Part shown: positions 1 through 6,615 of the stretch, piece by piece
Layout: the number at the start of each line of letters is the position of its first letter
Position numbering within the stretch: the stretch's first letter is position 1
Assembly: GCA_002296055.1 (NCBI GenBank)
Contig: DBHE01000254.1
Location: 1-18,301, forward strand
DNA length: 18,301 nt
Source of the DNA: Pseudomonadaceae bacterium UBA836
GTDB taxonomy: Bacteria; Pseudomonadota; Gammaproteobacteria; Pseudomonadales; Pseudomonadaceae
Reading direction: 5' to 3'
The notes under the pieces: model-generated
Told to the model about the DNA's origin: nothing
Database searches by the model: none
Seen by the model: only the letters and a program-made list of their open reading frames with translations
Program-made: the position numbers and the translations under genes

Positions 1-1
1 T

Positions 2-1204
2 CCGTTCCAGATGCAGATCTCTGCACTGGACTACAACAGCTTCCTGGGCGTTATCGGCATCGGCCGCATCCGTCGCGGTAAGGTCAAGACCAACACCCCG
101 GTCACCTCCATCGACGCCAGCGGCAAGAAGCGCAACGGCCGTATTCTGAAGATCATGGGTCACCACGGTCTGCAGCGCGTTGAAGTGGAAGAAGCACAAG
201 CCGGCGACATCGTCTGCATCAGCGGTTTTGACCCGCTGTTTATCTCCGACACCCTGTGCGACCAGCAGAACGTTGAAGCCATGCCGGCGCTGACCGTCGA
301 CGAGCCGACTGTAAGCATGACCTTCCAGGTCAACGACTCGCCGTTCGCCGGTAAAGAAGGCAAGTTCGTCACCAGCCGCAACATCAAAGAGCGTCTGGAA
401 AAAGAACTGCTGCACAACGTAGCCCTGCGCGTTGAAGAAGGCGACAGTGCTGACAAGTTCAAGGTATCCGGTCGTGGCGAGCTGCACCTGTCGGTACTGA
501 TCGAAACCATGCGTCGCGAAGGCTTCGAGCTGGGTATTTCCCGTCCTGAGGTAGTGATCAAGGAAATCGACGGCGAGAAGCAGGAGCCGTACGAGAACGT
601 CACCATCGACATCGAAGAGCAGCACCAGGGTCCGATCATGGAGCAAATGGGTCTGCGTAAGGGTGACCTGGGCAACATGGTCCCGGATGGCAAGGGTCGT
701 CTGCGTCTGGAGTACGTTGTACCGGCCCGTGGTCTGATCGGCTTCCGTAACAGCTTCCTGACCATGACCTCCGGTACCGGTATCATCACCAGCACCTTCA
801 GCCACTACGGCCCGGTCAAGCAGGGTGATGTTGCACACCGCCAGAATGGCGTACTGGTGTCCATGGCGACGGGTAAGGCGCTGACCTACTCGCTGGAAAC
901 CCTGCAGGATCGCGGCAAGCTGTTCCTGGAGCCGGGCCAGGATATCTACGAAGGTCAGCTGGCCGGTATCCACAGCCGTGACAACGATCTGGTCATCAAC
1001 CCGACCAAGGGCAAGAAGCTCGACAACATGCGTGCTTCCGGCAAGGATGAAACCATCCAGCTGGTACCGCCGGTCAAGTTCACCCTGGAGCAGGCGCTGG
1101 AGTTCATCGATGACGATGAGCTGGTTGAAGTAACGCCCAAGTCGATTCGTCTGCGCAAGAAGCTGCTGAACGAAAACGAGCGTAAGCGCGCCAGCAAGGG
1201 CTAA
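2..1204 (+). CDS. typA: TypA/BipA ribosome-associated GTPase, C-terminal part (5' end outside window)
   Basis: This is the C-terminal two thirds of the translational GTPase TypA/BipA, which binds the ribosome and is needed for growth under stress such as low temperature. The frame is open from base 2 (PFQMQISALDYN...), so the apparent ATG at 11 is internal and the GTPase domain lies upstream of the window. Visible parts are the EF-Tu-like beta-barrel domain II (GRIRRGKVKTNTPV), the EF-G domain III-like section (VSGRGELHLSVLIETMRREGFE) and the EF-G domain V-like and BipA-specific C-terminal section (PARGLIGFRNSFLT, SHYGPVKQGD, NGVLVSMATGKALTYSLETLQDRG). The basic tail ends in NENERKRASKG, as in other proteobacterial BipA proteins. 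The stop is followed 17 bases later by a strong hairpin terminator, so the next gene starts a new transcription unit. The identification is secure. Confidence 0.96.
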   Translation, partial: PFQMQISALDYNSFLGVIGIGRIRRGKVKTNTPVTSIDASGKKRNGRILKIMGHHGLQRVEVEEAQAGDIVCISGFDPLFISDTLCDQQNVEAMPALTVDEPTVSMTFQVNDSPFAGKEGKFVTSRNIKERLEKELLHNVALRVEEGDSADKFKVSGRGELHLSVLIETMRREGFELGISRPEVVIKEIDGEKQEPYENVTIDIEEQHQGPIMEQMGLRKGDLGNMVPDGKGRLRLEYVVPARGLIGFRNSFLTMTSGTGIITSTFSHYGPVKQGDVAHRQNGVLVSMATGKALTYSLETLQDRGKLFLEPGQDIYEGQLAGIHSRDNDLVINPTKGKKLDNMRASGKDETIQLVPPVKFTLEQALEFIDDDELVEVTPKSIRLRKKLLNENERKRASKG

Positions 1205-1221
1205 CACCCCACGCGCTGCAT

Positions 1222-1257
1222 AAAAACCCCCGCCGGGCTTACCCGGCGGGGGTTTTT
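1222..1257 (+). terminator. Intrinsic terminator of typA
   Basis: A perfect 16-bp stem (AAAAACCCCCGCCGGG pairing with its complement) closes on a four-base CTTA loop and ends in a T5 run followed by CTT. It lies 17 bases after the typA stop. The A-run on the 5' side means it could also stop transcription on the other strand. Confidence 0.93.
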
Positions 1258-1374
1258 CTTTGTCTGGGCAAAACGGTTGATCGGCGCTTTCTAAAGTGTG
1301 ACAGGGTGCGTGCCACCTCACCTGAATGGGCGCTGGCTGCCGGGTAACGAGTAGATACAGTAGCAGACCCTGCT

Positions 1375-1424
1375 CGAATAGATTCTATTCGTAGCAATGC
1401 ATCACCGTAGTACAAAAATAATAT
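1375..1424 (+). promoter_or_regulatory. Candidate operator and promoter of the first PET-hydrolase gene
   Basis: A perfect inverted repeat CGAATAG-ATT-CTATTCG occupies 1375-1391. Downstream, TAATAT at 1419-1424 is a good -10 box, but no convincing -35 box sits 16-18 bases before it. If transcription starts near 1431, the dyad is centred near -48, where class-I/II activators often bind. A Shine-Dalgarno GGAG (1441-1444) lies nine bases before the ATG at 1454. The dyad and -10 are seen directly; activator control is inference. Confidence 0.4.
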
Positions 1425-1453
1425 TCGTACGATGATTCACGGAGACACTACTC

Positions 1454-2368
1454 ATGCCCTTCAACAAGAAAGGTCTTGCGACCCTGCTTGGCGCCAGCGC
1501 GCTGATGTTCTCGATGTCAGCCCTGGCCAACAACCCAACACCAACCCCGGACCCGGGCGACGGCGGCAGCTCTGCCTATCAGCGCGGCCCGGACCCGAGC
1601 GTCAGCTTCCTGGAAGCCAGTCGCGGTCAGTACAGTGTTAGTGACCACCGCGTCTCAGGCCTGGTCAGCGGCTTTGGTGGCGGCACCATCCATTATCCTA
1701 CTGGTACAACCGGCACCATGGGCGCCGTTGTGGTCATCCCGGGGTTTGTCTCGGCTGAGTCGTCCATTGACTGGTGGGGCCCCAAACTGGCGTCCTACGG
1801 CTTCGTTGTGATGACTATCGACACCAACAGCGGCTTTGACCAGCCGGGTAGCCGTGCAACCCAGATCAACAACGCGCTGGATTATCTGGTTGGCCAGAAC
1901 ACCAGCAGCTCCAGCCCGGTACGCGGCATGATCGACACCGATCGTCTGGGTGTCATTGGTTGGTCCATGGGCGGCGGCGGCACTCTGCGCGTAGCCCGCG
2001 AGGGGCGCATCAAGGCGGCTATCCCGCTGGCTCCCTGGGATACCACCAGCTACTACGCAGGCCGTTCGCAGGCGCCGACACTGATCTTTGCCTGTGAGTC
2101 GGATGTGATCGCGCCGGTCTATCAGCACGCCTCGCCCTTCTACAACGCGCTGCCGTCCAGCATCGACAAAGCCTTTGTGGAAATCAACGGTGGCAGTCAC
2201 TACTGCGGTAACGGCGGCAGCATCTACAACGACGTGTTGAGCCGCTTCGGGGTGTCCTGGATGAAGCTGCACCTGGATGAAGATGCGCGCTACAAGCAGT
2301 TCCTGTGCGGTCCGAACCACACGTCCGACTCGCAGATTTCTGACTATCGCGGTAACTGCCCGTATTAA
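1454..2368 (+). CDS. Secreted PET hydrolase / cutinase-like polyester hydrolase, copy 1
   Basis: This alpha/beta-hydrolase of the polyesterase-lipase-cutinase type closely resembles PE-H of Halopseudomonas aestusnigri (type IIa PET hydrolase); it should cleave ester bonds in polyesters and small esters outside the cytoplasm. Of 304 residues, 1-25 form a Sec signal peptide (MPFNKK, hydrophobic core, SALA cleavage before NNP), followed by a Pro/Gly-rich linker. The nucleophile elbow GWSMGG gives Ser171, with Asp217 (ACESDVIAP) and His249 (GGSHY) completing the triad. Cys214/Cys251 lie beside the active site and Cys285/Cys302 near the C-terminus, as in type II PETases. Trp170 and Met172 flank the nucleophile. 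ATG is preceded by GGAG at 9 bases. A near-identical paralogue follows 383 bp downstream. The family is certain; activity on PET itself is inferred from similarity. Confidence 0.95.
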   Translation: MPFNKKGLATLLGASALMFSMSALANNPTPTPDPGDGGSSAYQRGPDPSVSFLEASRGQYSVSDHRVSGLVSGFGGGTIHYPTGTTGTMGAVVVIPGFVSAESSIDWWGPKLASYGFVVMTIDTNSGFDQPGSRATQINNALDYLVGQNTSSSSPVRGMIDTDRLGVIGWSMGGGGTLRVAREGRIKAAIPLAPWDTTSYYAGRSQAPTLIFACESDVIAPVYQHASPFYNALPSSIDKAFVEINGGSHYCGNGGSIYNDVLSRFGVSWMKLHLDEDARYKQFLCGPNHTSDSQISDYRGNCPY

Positions 2369-2383
2369 TAGAGCAGAGCAAGA

Positions 2384-2415
2384 TCACCGGGCCTGATGTC
2401 AGGCCCGGTGAGTTT
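2384..2415 (+). terminator. Hairpin terminator after first PET-hydrolase gene
   Basis: A perfect 13-bp stem (TCACCGGGCCTGA / TCAGGCCCGGTGA, 2384-2396 with 2399-2411) begins 15 bases after the stop codon. The tail is only GTTTC, so the U-tract is weak and termination may be incomplete. The second gene has a long leader of its own, but some read-through is possible. Confidence 0.7.
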
Positions 2416-2469
2416 CTGGCTGGTATTGGATTTACCTGAAAGCGCGACGTCAGAAAAGTTGTAAGTAGG

Positions 2470-2492
2470 GCGTCACATATATGGGTGATTTT
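2470..2492 (+). repeat. 23-bp direct repeat, copy A (dyad TCAC-N8-GTGA)
   Basis: This sequence begins GCGTCACATATATGGGTGAT and is repeated exactly at 2629-2651. Its core has TCAC and GTGA arms eight bases apart, a shape common to dimeric regulator sites. In this copy a further GTGACG at 2495-2500 pairs with CGTCAC at 2471-2476. It lies about 280 bases before the start of the second PET-hydrolase gene. Confidence 0.85.
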
Positions 2493-2628
2493 ACGTGACG
2501 ATATAGTTTACTTAATAATGAATGTTCGTTCTTTTTTAATTGTATTTTCAGCGATATCAGTAACTTAATTTTAATCGTAAGTTTGTGAGGCAATGCTGCT
2601 TTATCGCCCTTGGCGGCGAGCTTTTGTA

Positions 2629-2651
2629 GCGTCACATATATGGGTGATTTT
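2629..2651 (+). repeat. 23-bp direct repeat, copy B (dyad TCAC-N8-GTGA)
   Basis: This is an exact second copy of the 23-bp sequence at 2470-2492, offset by 159 bp. It lies about 120 bases upstream of the second PET-hydrolase start and so is the better placed of the two to act on that promoter. No third copy was noticed upstream of the first hydrolase gene. Confidence 0.85.
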
Positions 2652-2751
2652 TGTGCGCCTGTGAGTTTTGTTTAATCCGGCCTGACCCGTTGTCGATGTT
2701 TGCTGATATCGGCGGCGCAATAACAACAACGGAACAGGATGGATAATAACA

Positions 2752-3669
2752 ATGAACTCCAAGCCCAAGTTTGCCCTGCGTTCAGTACTTGCCGGTGCCG
2801 CGTTGCTCTGCGCACTGCCGGCCCTTGCCAACAACCCTGCACCAACCCCAGATCCGGGTGACGGCGGCAGCTCTGCCTATCAGCGCGGCCCGGATCCGAG
2901 CGTCAGCTTCTTGGAAGCCGACCGCGGCCAATACAGCGTGCGTACCAGTCGCGTATCCAGCCTAGTCAGCGGCTTTGGCGGCGGCACCATTCACTATCCG
3001 ACAGGCACCACCGGCACCATGGCGGCGATTGTCGTGATCCCTGGCTTTGTTTCTGCCGAGTCGTCGATCGACTGGTGGGGCCCCAAACTGGCGTCCTACG
3101 GTTTTGTGGTGATGACCATCGACACCAACAGCGGTTTTGACCAGCCGGCCAGCCGTGGACGCCAGATCAACAATGCTCTGGATTATCTGGTTGGCCAGAA
3201 CACCAGCAGCTCCAGCCCGGTACGCGGCATGATCGACACCGATCGTCTGGGTGTAATCGGCTGGTCCATGGGTGGTGGCGGTACCCTGCGCGTAGCCCGC
3301 GAGGGCCGCATCAAGGCAGCCATTCCGCTGGCGCCGTGGGATACCACCAGCTACTACGCAGGCCGCTCGCAGGCCCCGACGCTGATCTTTGCTTGTGAGT
3401 CGGATGTGATTGCACCTGTCTATCAGCACGCCTCGCCGTTCTACAACGCGTTGCCGTCCAGCATCGACAAGGCCTTTGTCGAGATCAACAACGGCAGCCA
3501 CTATTGCGGTAACGGCGGCAGCATCTACAACGACGTGCTGAGCCGCTTCGGGGTGTCCTGGATGAAGCTGCACCTGGATGAAGATGCGCGCTACAAGCAG
3601 TTCCTGTGCGGTCCGAACCACACGTCCGACTCGCAGATTTCCGACTATCGCGGTAACTGCCCGTACTAA
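2752..3669 (+). CDS. Secreted PET hydrolase / cutinase-like polyester hydrolase, copy 2
   Basis: This paralogue of the preceding gene has 305 residues and the same fold and predicted role in extracellular polyester hydrolysis. The catalytic residues are Ser172 (GWSMGG), Asp218 and His250; disulfide pairs are Cys215/Cys252 and Cys286/Cys303. From NNP onward I count only about eleven substitutions against copy 1, for example RTS for SDH after QYSV, QPAS for QPGS, GR for AT before QINN, and NNGSHY for NGGSHY beside the catalytic His. By contrast the signal peptide ([26 protein letters not shown]) is almost unrelated to that of copy 1. Cys20 lies in the signal peptide but lacks a lipobox small residue before it, so lipidation is unlikely. 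Copy 2's RTS and NNGSHY variants look closer to PE-H as I remember it. Its 3' end shares a terminator with the convergent cysteine-cluster gene. Confidence 0.95.
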   Translation: MNSKPKFALRSVLAGAALLCALPALANNPAPTPDPGDGGSSAYQRGPDPSVSFLEADRGQYSVRTSRVSSLVSGFGGGTIHYPTGTTGTMAAIVVIPGFVSAESSIDWWGPKLASYGFVVMTIDTNSGFDQPASRGRQINNALDYLVGQNTSSSSPVRGMIDTDRLGVIGWSMGGGGTLRVAREGRIKAAIPLAPWDTTSYYAGRSQAPTLIFACESDVIAPVYQHASPFYNALPSSIDKAFVEINNGSHYCGNGGSIYNDVLSRFGVSWMKLHLDEDARYKQFLCGPNHTSDSQISDYRGNCPY

Positions 3670-3694
3670 TCAGCTGAGGTAAAAGCTGCATCGC

Positions 3695-3720
3695 AAGCGC
3701 CGCCCTTGGGGCGGCGTTTT
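3695..3720 (+). terminator. Intrinsic terminator after second PET-hydrolase gene (probably bidirectional)
   Basis: An 8-bp GC-only stem (CGCCGCCC 3698-3705 / GGGCGGCG 3709-3716) with a TTG loop is followed by TTTT. It sits between convergent stops at 3669 and 3726, so it can also serve the minus-strand gene, although on that strand the T-run is interrupted. Confidence 0.85.
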
Positions 3721-3725
3721 GCATT

Positions 3726-4124
3726 TCAGGCCGGCTGCCCCTGATAGGCGCAGTAACCTGGACGCGGGCCAATTTGGGGGTGGTTGCGGCAGGTGGCAGG
3801 CCGTTTCTGATAGACCGTACAGCGGCGGCTGCGGGTATCCAGATAGAGGCAGTCGTTGTTGGCCATGCGGCTGAGGGTAAAGACGCCGCTCTTGTGGTGG
3901 AAGCGCTCAACTACGCCGGCTTTTTGCAGGCGTTTGGCAATGTGTTTGAGCGGCTCGCCACGCTCAAACTCATCCACCAGCTCCAGGCGGATCAGGTCGT
4001 CCAGGCGAACTTCTACTGGCAGGGTGCAGCAGGTGGCGCGACAGCTGTCGCACAGCCCCTTGCGGTATTTTTGCCAGGTATCGAGACGATCAACGTCTGC
4101 GGTGGGGATCAGTTGGGGCTTCAT
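3726..4124 (-). CDS. YkgJ-family (UPF0153) cysteine-cluster protein
   Basis: A 132-residue protein with the eight-cysteine arrangement of the YkgJ/UPF0153 family: Cys25, Cys28, Cys32 and Cys33 (CDSCRATCC), then Cys92, Cys102, Cys112 and Cys125, with the family motifs DCLYLD, RRCTVYQKRPATCRNHP and GYC. The cysteines suggest a zinc or iron-sulfur site; the biochemical role of the family is not established. The protein is soluble with no signal peptide. It lies downstream of the KamA-family gene in the same direction, but a terminator stands between them (4155-4189), so it probably has its own promoter in the 137-bp gap. Only a weak ribosome binding site (GAG in TGAGATCC) precedes the ATG. Confidence 0.85.
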   Translation of the reverse strand: MKPQLIPTADVDRLDTWQKYRKGLCDSCRATCCTLPVEVRLDDLIRLELVDEFERGEPLKHIAKRLQKAGVVERFHHKSGVFTLSRMANNDCLYLDTRSRRCTVYQKRPATCRNHPQIGPRPGYCAYQGQPA

Positions 4125-4154
4125 GCACGGATCTCAGGGGGTGAGGCGTGCAGT

Positions 4155-4189
4155 ATAAAAGAGCCCGGTGGCATGCTGAACCACCGGGC
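4155..4189 (-). terminator. Intrinsic terminator of the KamA-family gene
   Basis: Read on the minus strand, a 9-bp stem GCCCGGTGG / CCACCGGGC (arms 4181-4189 and 4163-4171, nine-base loop) is followed by TCTTTTATAC. It begins about 70 bases after the stop of the KamA-family gene. Confidence 0.85.
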
Positions 4190-4261
4190 GTATCGCGTTA
4201 GGGCGCGCTGATCAACTCAACAGGCCGGGTAGAGGGCAGGCGGAATTGATCAATGTTGCCC

Positions 4262-5614
4262 TCAGTCGTCGAAGAAGAAGCGTTCCTCTCCAAAGGCTGG
4301 CTCAAGGTGATTGAGCCAGGTGGCGTCTTCGTTGTATTTGGCAAAGAAGGGGCGCTGCACCCAGTCCGGGTTGCGACCCTGAATCATGCGCAGGGCAATG
4401 ACCTTCTCTCCGTTGATCTCGGTGACGCCCTGGATTTCAACCTTGCCCGGGTGCGAACTCATGGAGGGGCCGCGCGCGGTGCGGGCGATACCCGAGACCT
4501 GCTGCATGGCGTCACGGTAGATCTGCCAAGCCTTGACCAGCGGTACCTCGAAGTAGTGGCGGGCGCCGGTGTCGCGCTCGACGAACATGTAATACGGGAT
4601 GATGCCCAGCTCCACCTGGGTCTGCCACAGGCGTGCCCAGACCTCGGCATCGTCGTTGATGTTTGCCAGCAGCGGACCCTGGGCGCGGATTTGTGCGCCG
4701 GTCTCGCGGATACGGCGGATTGCCTCGCGGGCAATGGCCGGTTCCAGCTCCTGCCAGTGGTTGTAGTGGGCCATCAGCGCCAGGTGCTTGCCGGCCGCCT
4801 GAATTTCGCGGAACAGGGCGAGCAGGTCCTCGGCGTCGTCATCGGTCACCACGCGTTGGGGCCAGAAGGTCAACGCCTTGGAGCCGATGCGAATGGTGCG
4901 GATATGGTCAAACTCCTCGCTCAACAGCGGTTCCAGATAGGCGCGCAGATTGCGGGTTTTCATCACCAGTGGGTCGCCGCCGGTGACCAGCACGTCGGTG
5001 ACTTCCGGATGGGCGCGCAGGTAGTCCTGCAACTGGTTGGATTCGCGCGCGGCGATCTTCAGGTCCTTGTCGCCGACAAACTGCGCCCAGCGAAAGCAGA
5101 AGGTGCAGTAGCTGTGGCAGACCTGCCCGGAGCTGGGGAAGAACAGCACGGTCTCGCGGTACTTGTGCTGCAGACCCTCGACGACTTCGCCGTCCAGCAT
5201 CGGGATGTTGTGTTCCAGCTGCCCGGCCGGATGCGGGTTGAGTTCGGCGCGAATCTCGCTGATCAGGGCCTTGAGCTCGGCTGCCGGCAGCTCGCTGCGC
5301 ATGGCCTCGGCCACGCGGTCGTAGTGCTCCGGCTTGAGCATGCCGCGCTGCGGAAAGGTGAGCTGGAAGATCGGGTCGGCCGGTACCTGGTGCCAGTCGA
5401 TCAGCTCGTCGATGACGTACTGGTTGACCCGGAACGGCAACACGCTGGCCACCACCTGCATTTCAAAGCGCTGTTCGGCGCTCAGCTGTTGTAGCTGCGG
5501 AATCTGGTCCAACTGCTTGGCGGTATAGACCTTGAAGCGCTGGTGGCGTACCGCATCGACATCAAACTCGGATGCGGGGGGTGAAGCAATGGCGATGATG
5601 TTGGATTTTGACAT
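4262..5614 (-). CDS. KamA-family radical SAM/PLP protein (annotated elsewhere as lysine 2,3-aminomutase; substrate uncertain)
   Basis: A 450-residue relative of lysine 2,3-aminomutase, an enzyme class that uses a [4Fe-4S] cluster, S-adenosylmethionine and PLP to move an amino group from C2 to C3 of an amino acid. The radical SAM cluster motif is Cys166-x3-Cys170-x2-Cys173 (CHSYCTFCF), followed by TGGDP (211-215). The lysine expected to hold PLP is Lys391 in SSHPGKVEI. In characterised lysine aminomutases this region reads DAPGGGGK, whose Asp contacts the side-chain amine of lysine; here a Ser takes that position. I therefore keep the family name and leave the substrate open. The N-terminal 150 residues are typical of KamA helical domains. 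No beta-lysine acetyltransferase gene is adjacent. Only a poor ribosome binding site is visible before the ATG. Confidence 0.88.
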   Translation of the reverse strand: MSKSNIIAIASPPASEFDVDAVRHQRFKVYTAKQLDQIPQLQQLSAEQRFEMQVVASVLPFRVNQYVIDELIDWHQVPADPIFQLTFPQRGMLKPEHYDRVAEAMRSELPAAELKALISEIRAELNPHPAGQLEHNIPMLDGEVVEGLQHKYRETVLFFPSSGQVCHSYCTFCFRWAQFVGDKDLKIAARESNQLQDYLRAHPEVTDVLVTGGDPLVMKTRNLRAYLEPLLSEEFDHIRTIRIGSKALTFWPQRVVTDDDAEDLLALFREIQAAGKHLALMAHYNHWQELEPAIAREAIRRIRETGAQIRAQGPLLANINDDAEVWARLWQTQVELGIIPYYMFVERDTGARHYFEVPLVKAWQIYRDAMQQVSGIARTARGPSMSSHPGKVEIQGVTEINGEKVIALRMIQGRNPDWVQRPFFAKYNEDATWLNHLEPAFGEERFFFDD

Positions 5615-5702
5615 AGAGGCTATTCACATATTTATTGTCGAAAGTATTCTGGCGCGTCAGTGGACGGGCCATGATCTGCAGCGTGTCTGCAGTAAAAACG
5701 CG

Positions 5703-5721
5703 ATTAACTTCTGGAGTTAAT
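5703..5721. promoter_or_regulatory. Candidate operator dyad ATTAACT-N5-AGTTAAT
   Basis: Perfect 7-bp arms separated by TCTGG lie about 90 bases before the minus-strand KamA-family start. The size and symmetry fit a dimeric regulator site. No regulator gene is adjacent, so the binding protein is unknown. Confidence 0.4.
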
Positions 5722-5825
5722 GCATAAAAGCGCCGATCAGAGGTTTATCCTGAACGGGCAATGTGATGGGCTGATGACTCAGCAGCCGCGCATAATAACC
5801 AAGATTTGAATTGATGTCTAAAAAG

Positions 5826-5854
5826 TGAACAGCACGCCGGCTGTGGTTTATGCT
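5826..5854 (+). promoter_or_regulatory. Candidate sigma-70 promoter of the DUF924 gene
   Basis: TGAACA (5826-5831) and TATGCT (5849-5854) are 17 bases apart, each matching four of six consensus positions. Inverted GCACGCC (5832-5838) and GGCGTGC (5862-5868) flank the -10 box. This is a weak prediction by eye. Confidence 0.3.
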
Positions 5855-5971
5855 GGCGGCAGGCGTGCGAGGGGCGACTAACGCGTGGCTCTCGAGGAGG
5901 GCAGGCGGCTCAGGCGCGTCTCTGGCTGTGGTGTGCCCAGCTGTGTAGCGGAACGTTCAAGGGGGATCTGA

Positions 5972-6514
5972 GTGACGGCGGTGGAACAAGTGATCGAGTT
6001 CTGGTTTGGCGAGCTCAAGCCCGTGCAGTGGTGGCGGGTAGACCCTGGCCTGGACCGCTTCATGCGCGAGCGATTTGCGTCGCTGCACGGGCGTGCCGAG
6101 CGCGGCGAGCTGATGAACTGGCGTGGTACGGCGCTGGGGCGGTTGGCCGAGATCATTGTGCTTGACCAGTTTTCGCGCAACATCTGGCGCGACACCCCCC
6201 GTGCCTTTGCCAGTGACGGCATCGCTCTGGTACTTGCCCAGGAGGCGGTTGCTGCCGGCTATGACCAGCAATTGCCAATCAACATGCGCGCCTTTATGTA
6301 CATGCCCTTCATGCACAGTGAGTCTCTGGTCATTCACGAACAGGCGCTGATGCTATTTAGTGCGCCGGGTCTGGAGGACAACCTGCGATCGGAGCGTCAG
6401 CACCTGGATATCCTTAAGCGCTTTGGCCGCTATCCGCACCGTAACGAGGTGCTGCTGCGCCCCTCCACAGCCGACGAGTCGGCCTTCCTGCGCACTGAAG
6501 GGCGCGGCTTCTGA
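5972..6514 (+). CDS. DUF924 family protein
   Basis: A 180-residue soluble, mostly helical protein of the DUF924 family, whose function is not known. Diagnostic stretches are VIEFWFGE near the N-terminus, LGRLAEIIVLDQFSRNIWRDTPRAFASD in the middle, and MRAFMYMPFMHSESLVIHEQAL followed by RFGRYPHRNEVLLR. A GTG start is chosen because a strong GGGGG Shine-Dalgarno lies six bases upstream and the family begins at this point. It precedes the PhzF-family gene by 101 bases in the same direction, so co-transcription is possible but not shown. Confidence 0.92.
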   Translation: MTAVEQVIEFWFGELKPVQWWRVDPGLDRFMRERFASLHGRAERGELMNWRGTALGRLAEIIVLDQFSRNIWRDTPRAFASDGIALVLAQEAVAAGYDQQLPINMRAFMYMPFMHSESLVIHEQALMLFSAPGLEDNLRSERQHLDILKRFGRYPHRNEVLLRPSTADESAFLRTEGRGF

Positions 6515-6615
6515 CCCGGGGCGGCCCAACTGTACTCCTGTCTTCACTCTTGGCTGTGCCGCTGCCTACTGGCCCAGCCGGGGTAGGCTGATCCTTTTGC
6601 CGCCGGAGCTGCACG

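Larger units (their letters stand above)
2369..2751. other. 383-bp AT-rich spacer between the two PET-hydrolase genes
   Basis: No convincing coding sequence is seen here. The spacer holds the copy-1 terminator, two copies of a 23-bp repeat (2470-2492 and 2629-2651) and, between them, a markedly AT-rich stretch (about 2493-2585) that contrasts with the GC-rich genes on either side. A 9-bp inverted pair CGATATCAG (2552-2560) / CTGATATCG (2703-2711) also occurs. The leader of the second gene ends with AGGA (2736-2739), about 12 bases before its ATG. No clear sigma-70 promoter was found. Confidence 0.75.
5615..5971. other. Divergent intergenic region between KamA-family and DUF924 genes
   Basis: No gene is supported in these 357 bases. 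They must hold the divergent promoters. Visible structures are paired CTGCAG sites (5676-5681 and 5687-5692), the dyad ATTAACT-N5-AGTTAAT (5703-5721), and a candidate plus-strand promoter inside a GCACGCC/GGCGTGC inverted repeat (5832-5868). A strong GGGGG Shine-Dalgarno lies at 5961-5965. Confidence 0.7.

Noticed and set aside
2470..2651. A short mobile element bounded by the 23-bp repeats
   Set aside because: No inverted ends were seen just inside the direct repeats, so it is kept as a repeat pair and not called a mobile element.
1655..3621. Two roughly 220-codon minus-strand open frames antisense to the hydrolase genes, similar to each other
   Set aside because: Their similarity follows from the duplication of the sense genes; there is no independent evidence for coding.
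4253..5494. A 413-codon plus-strand open frame across the KamA-family gene
   Set aside because: It mirrors the KamA-family gene and its product lacks any recognisable motif.
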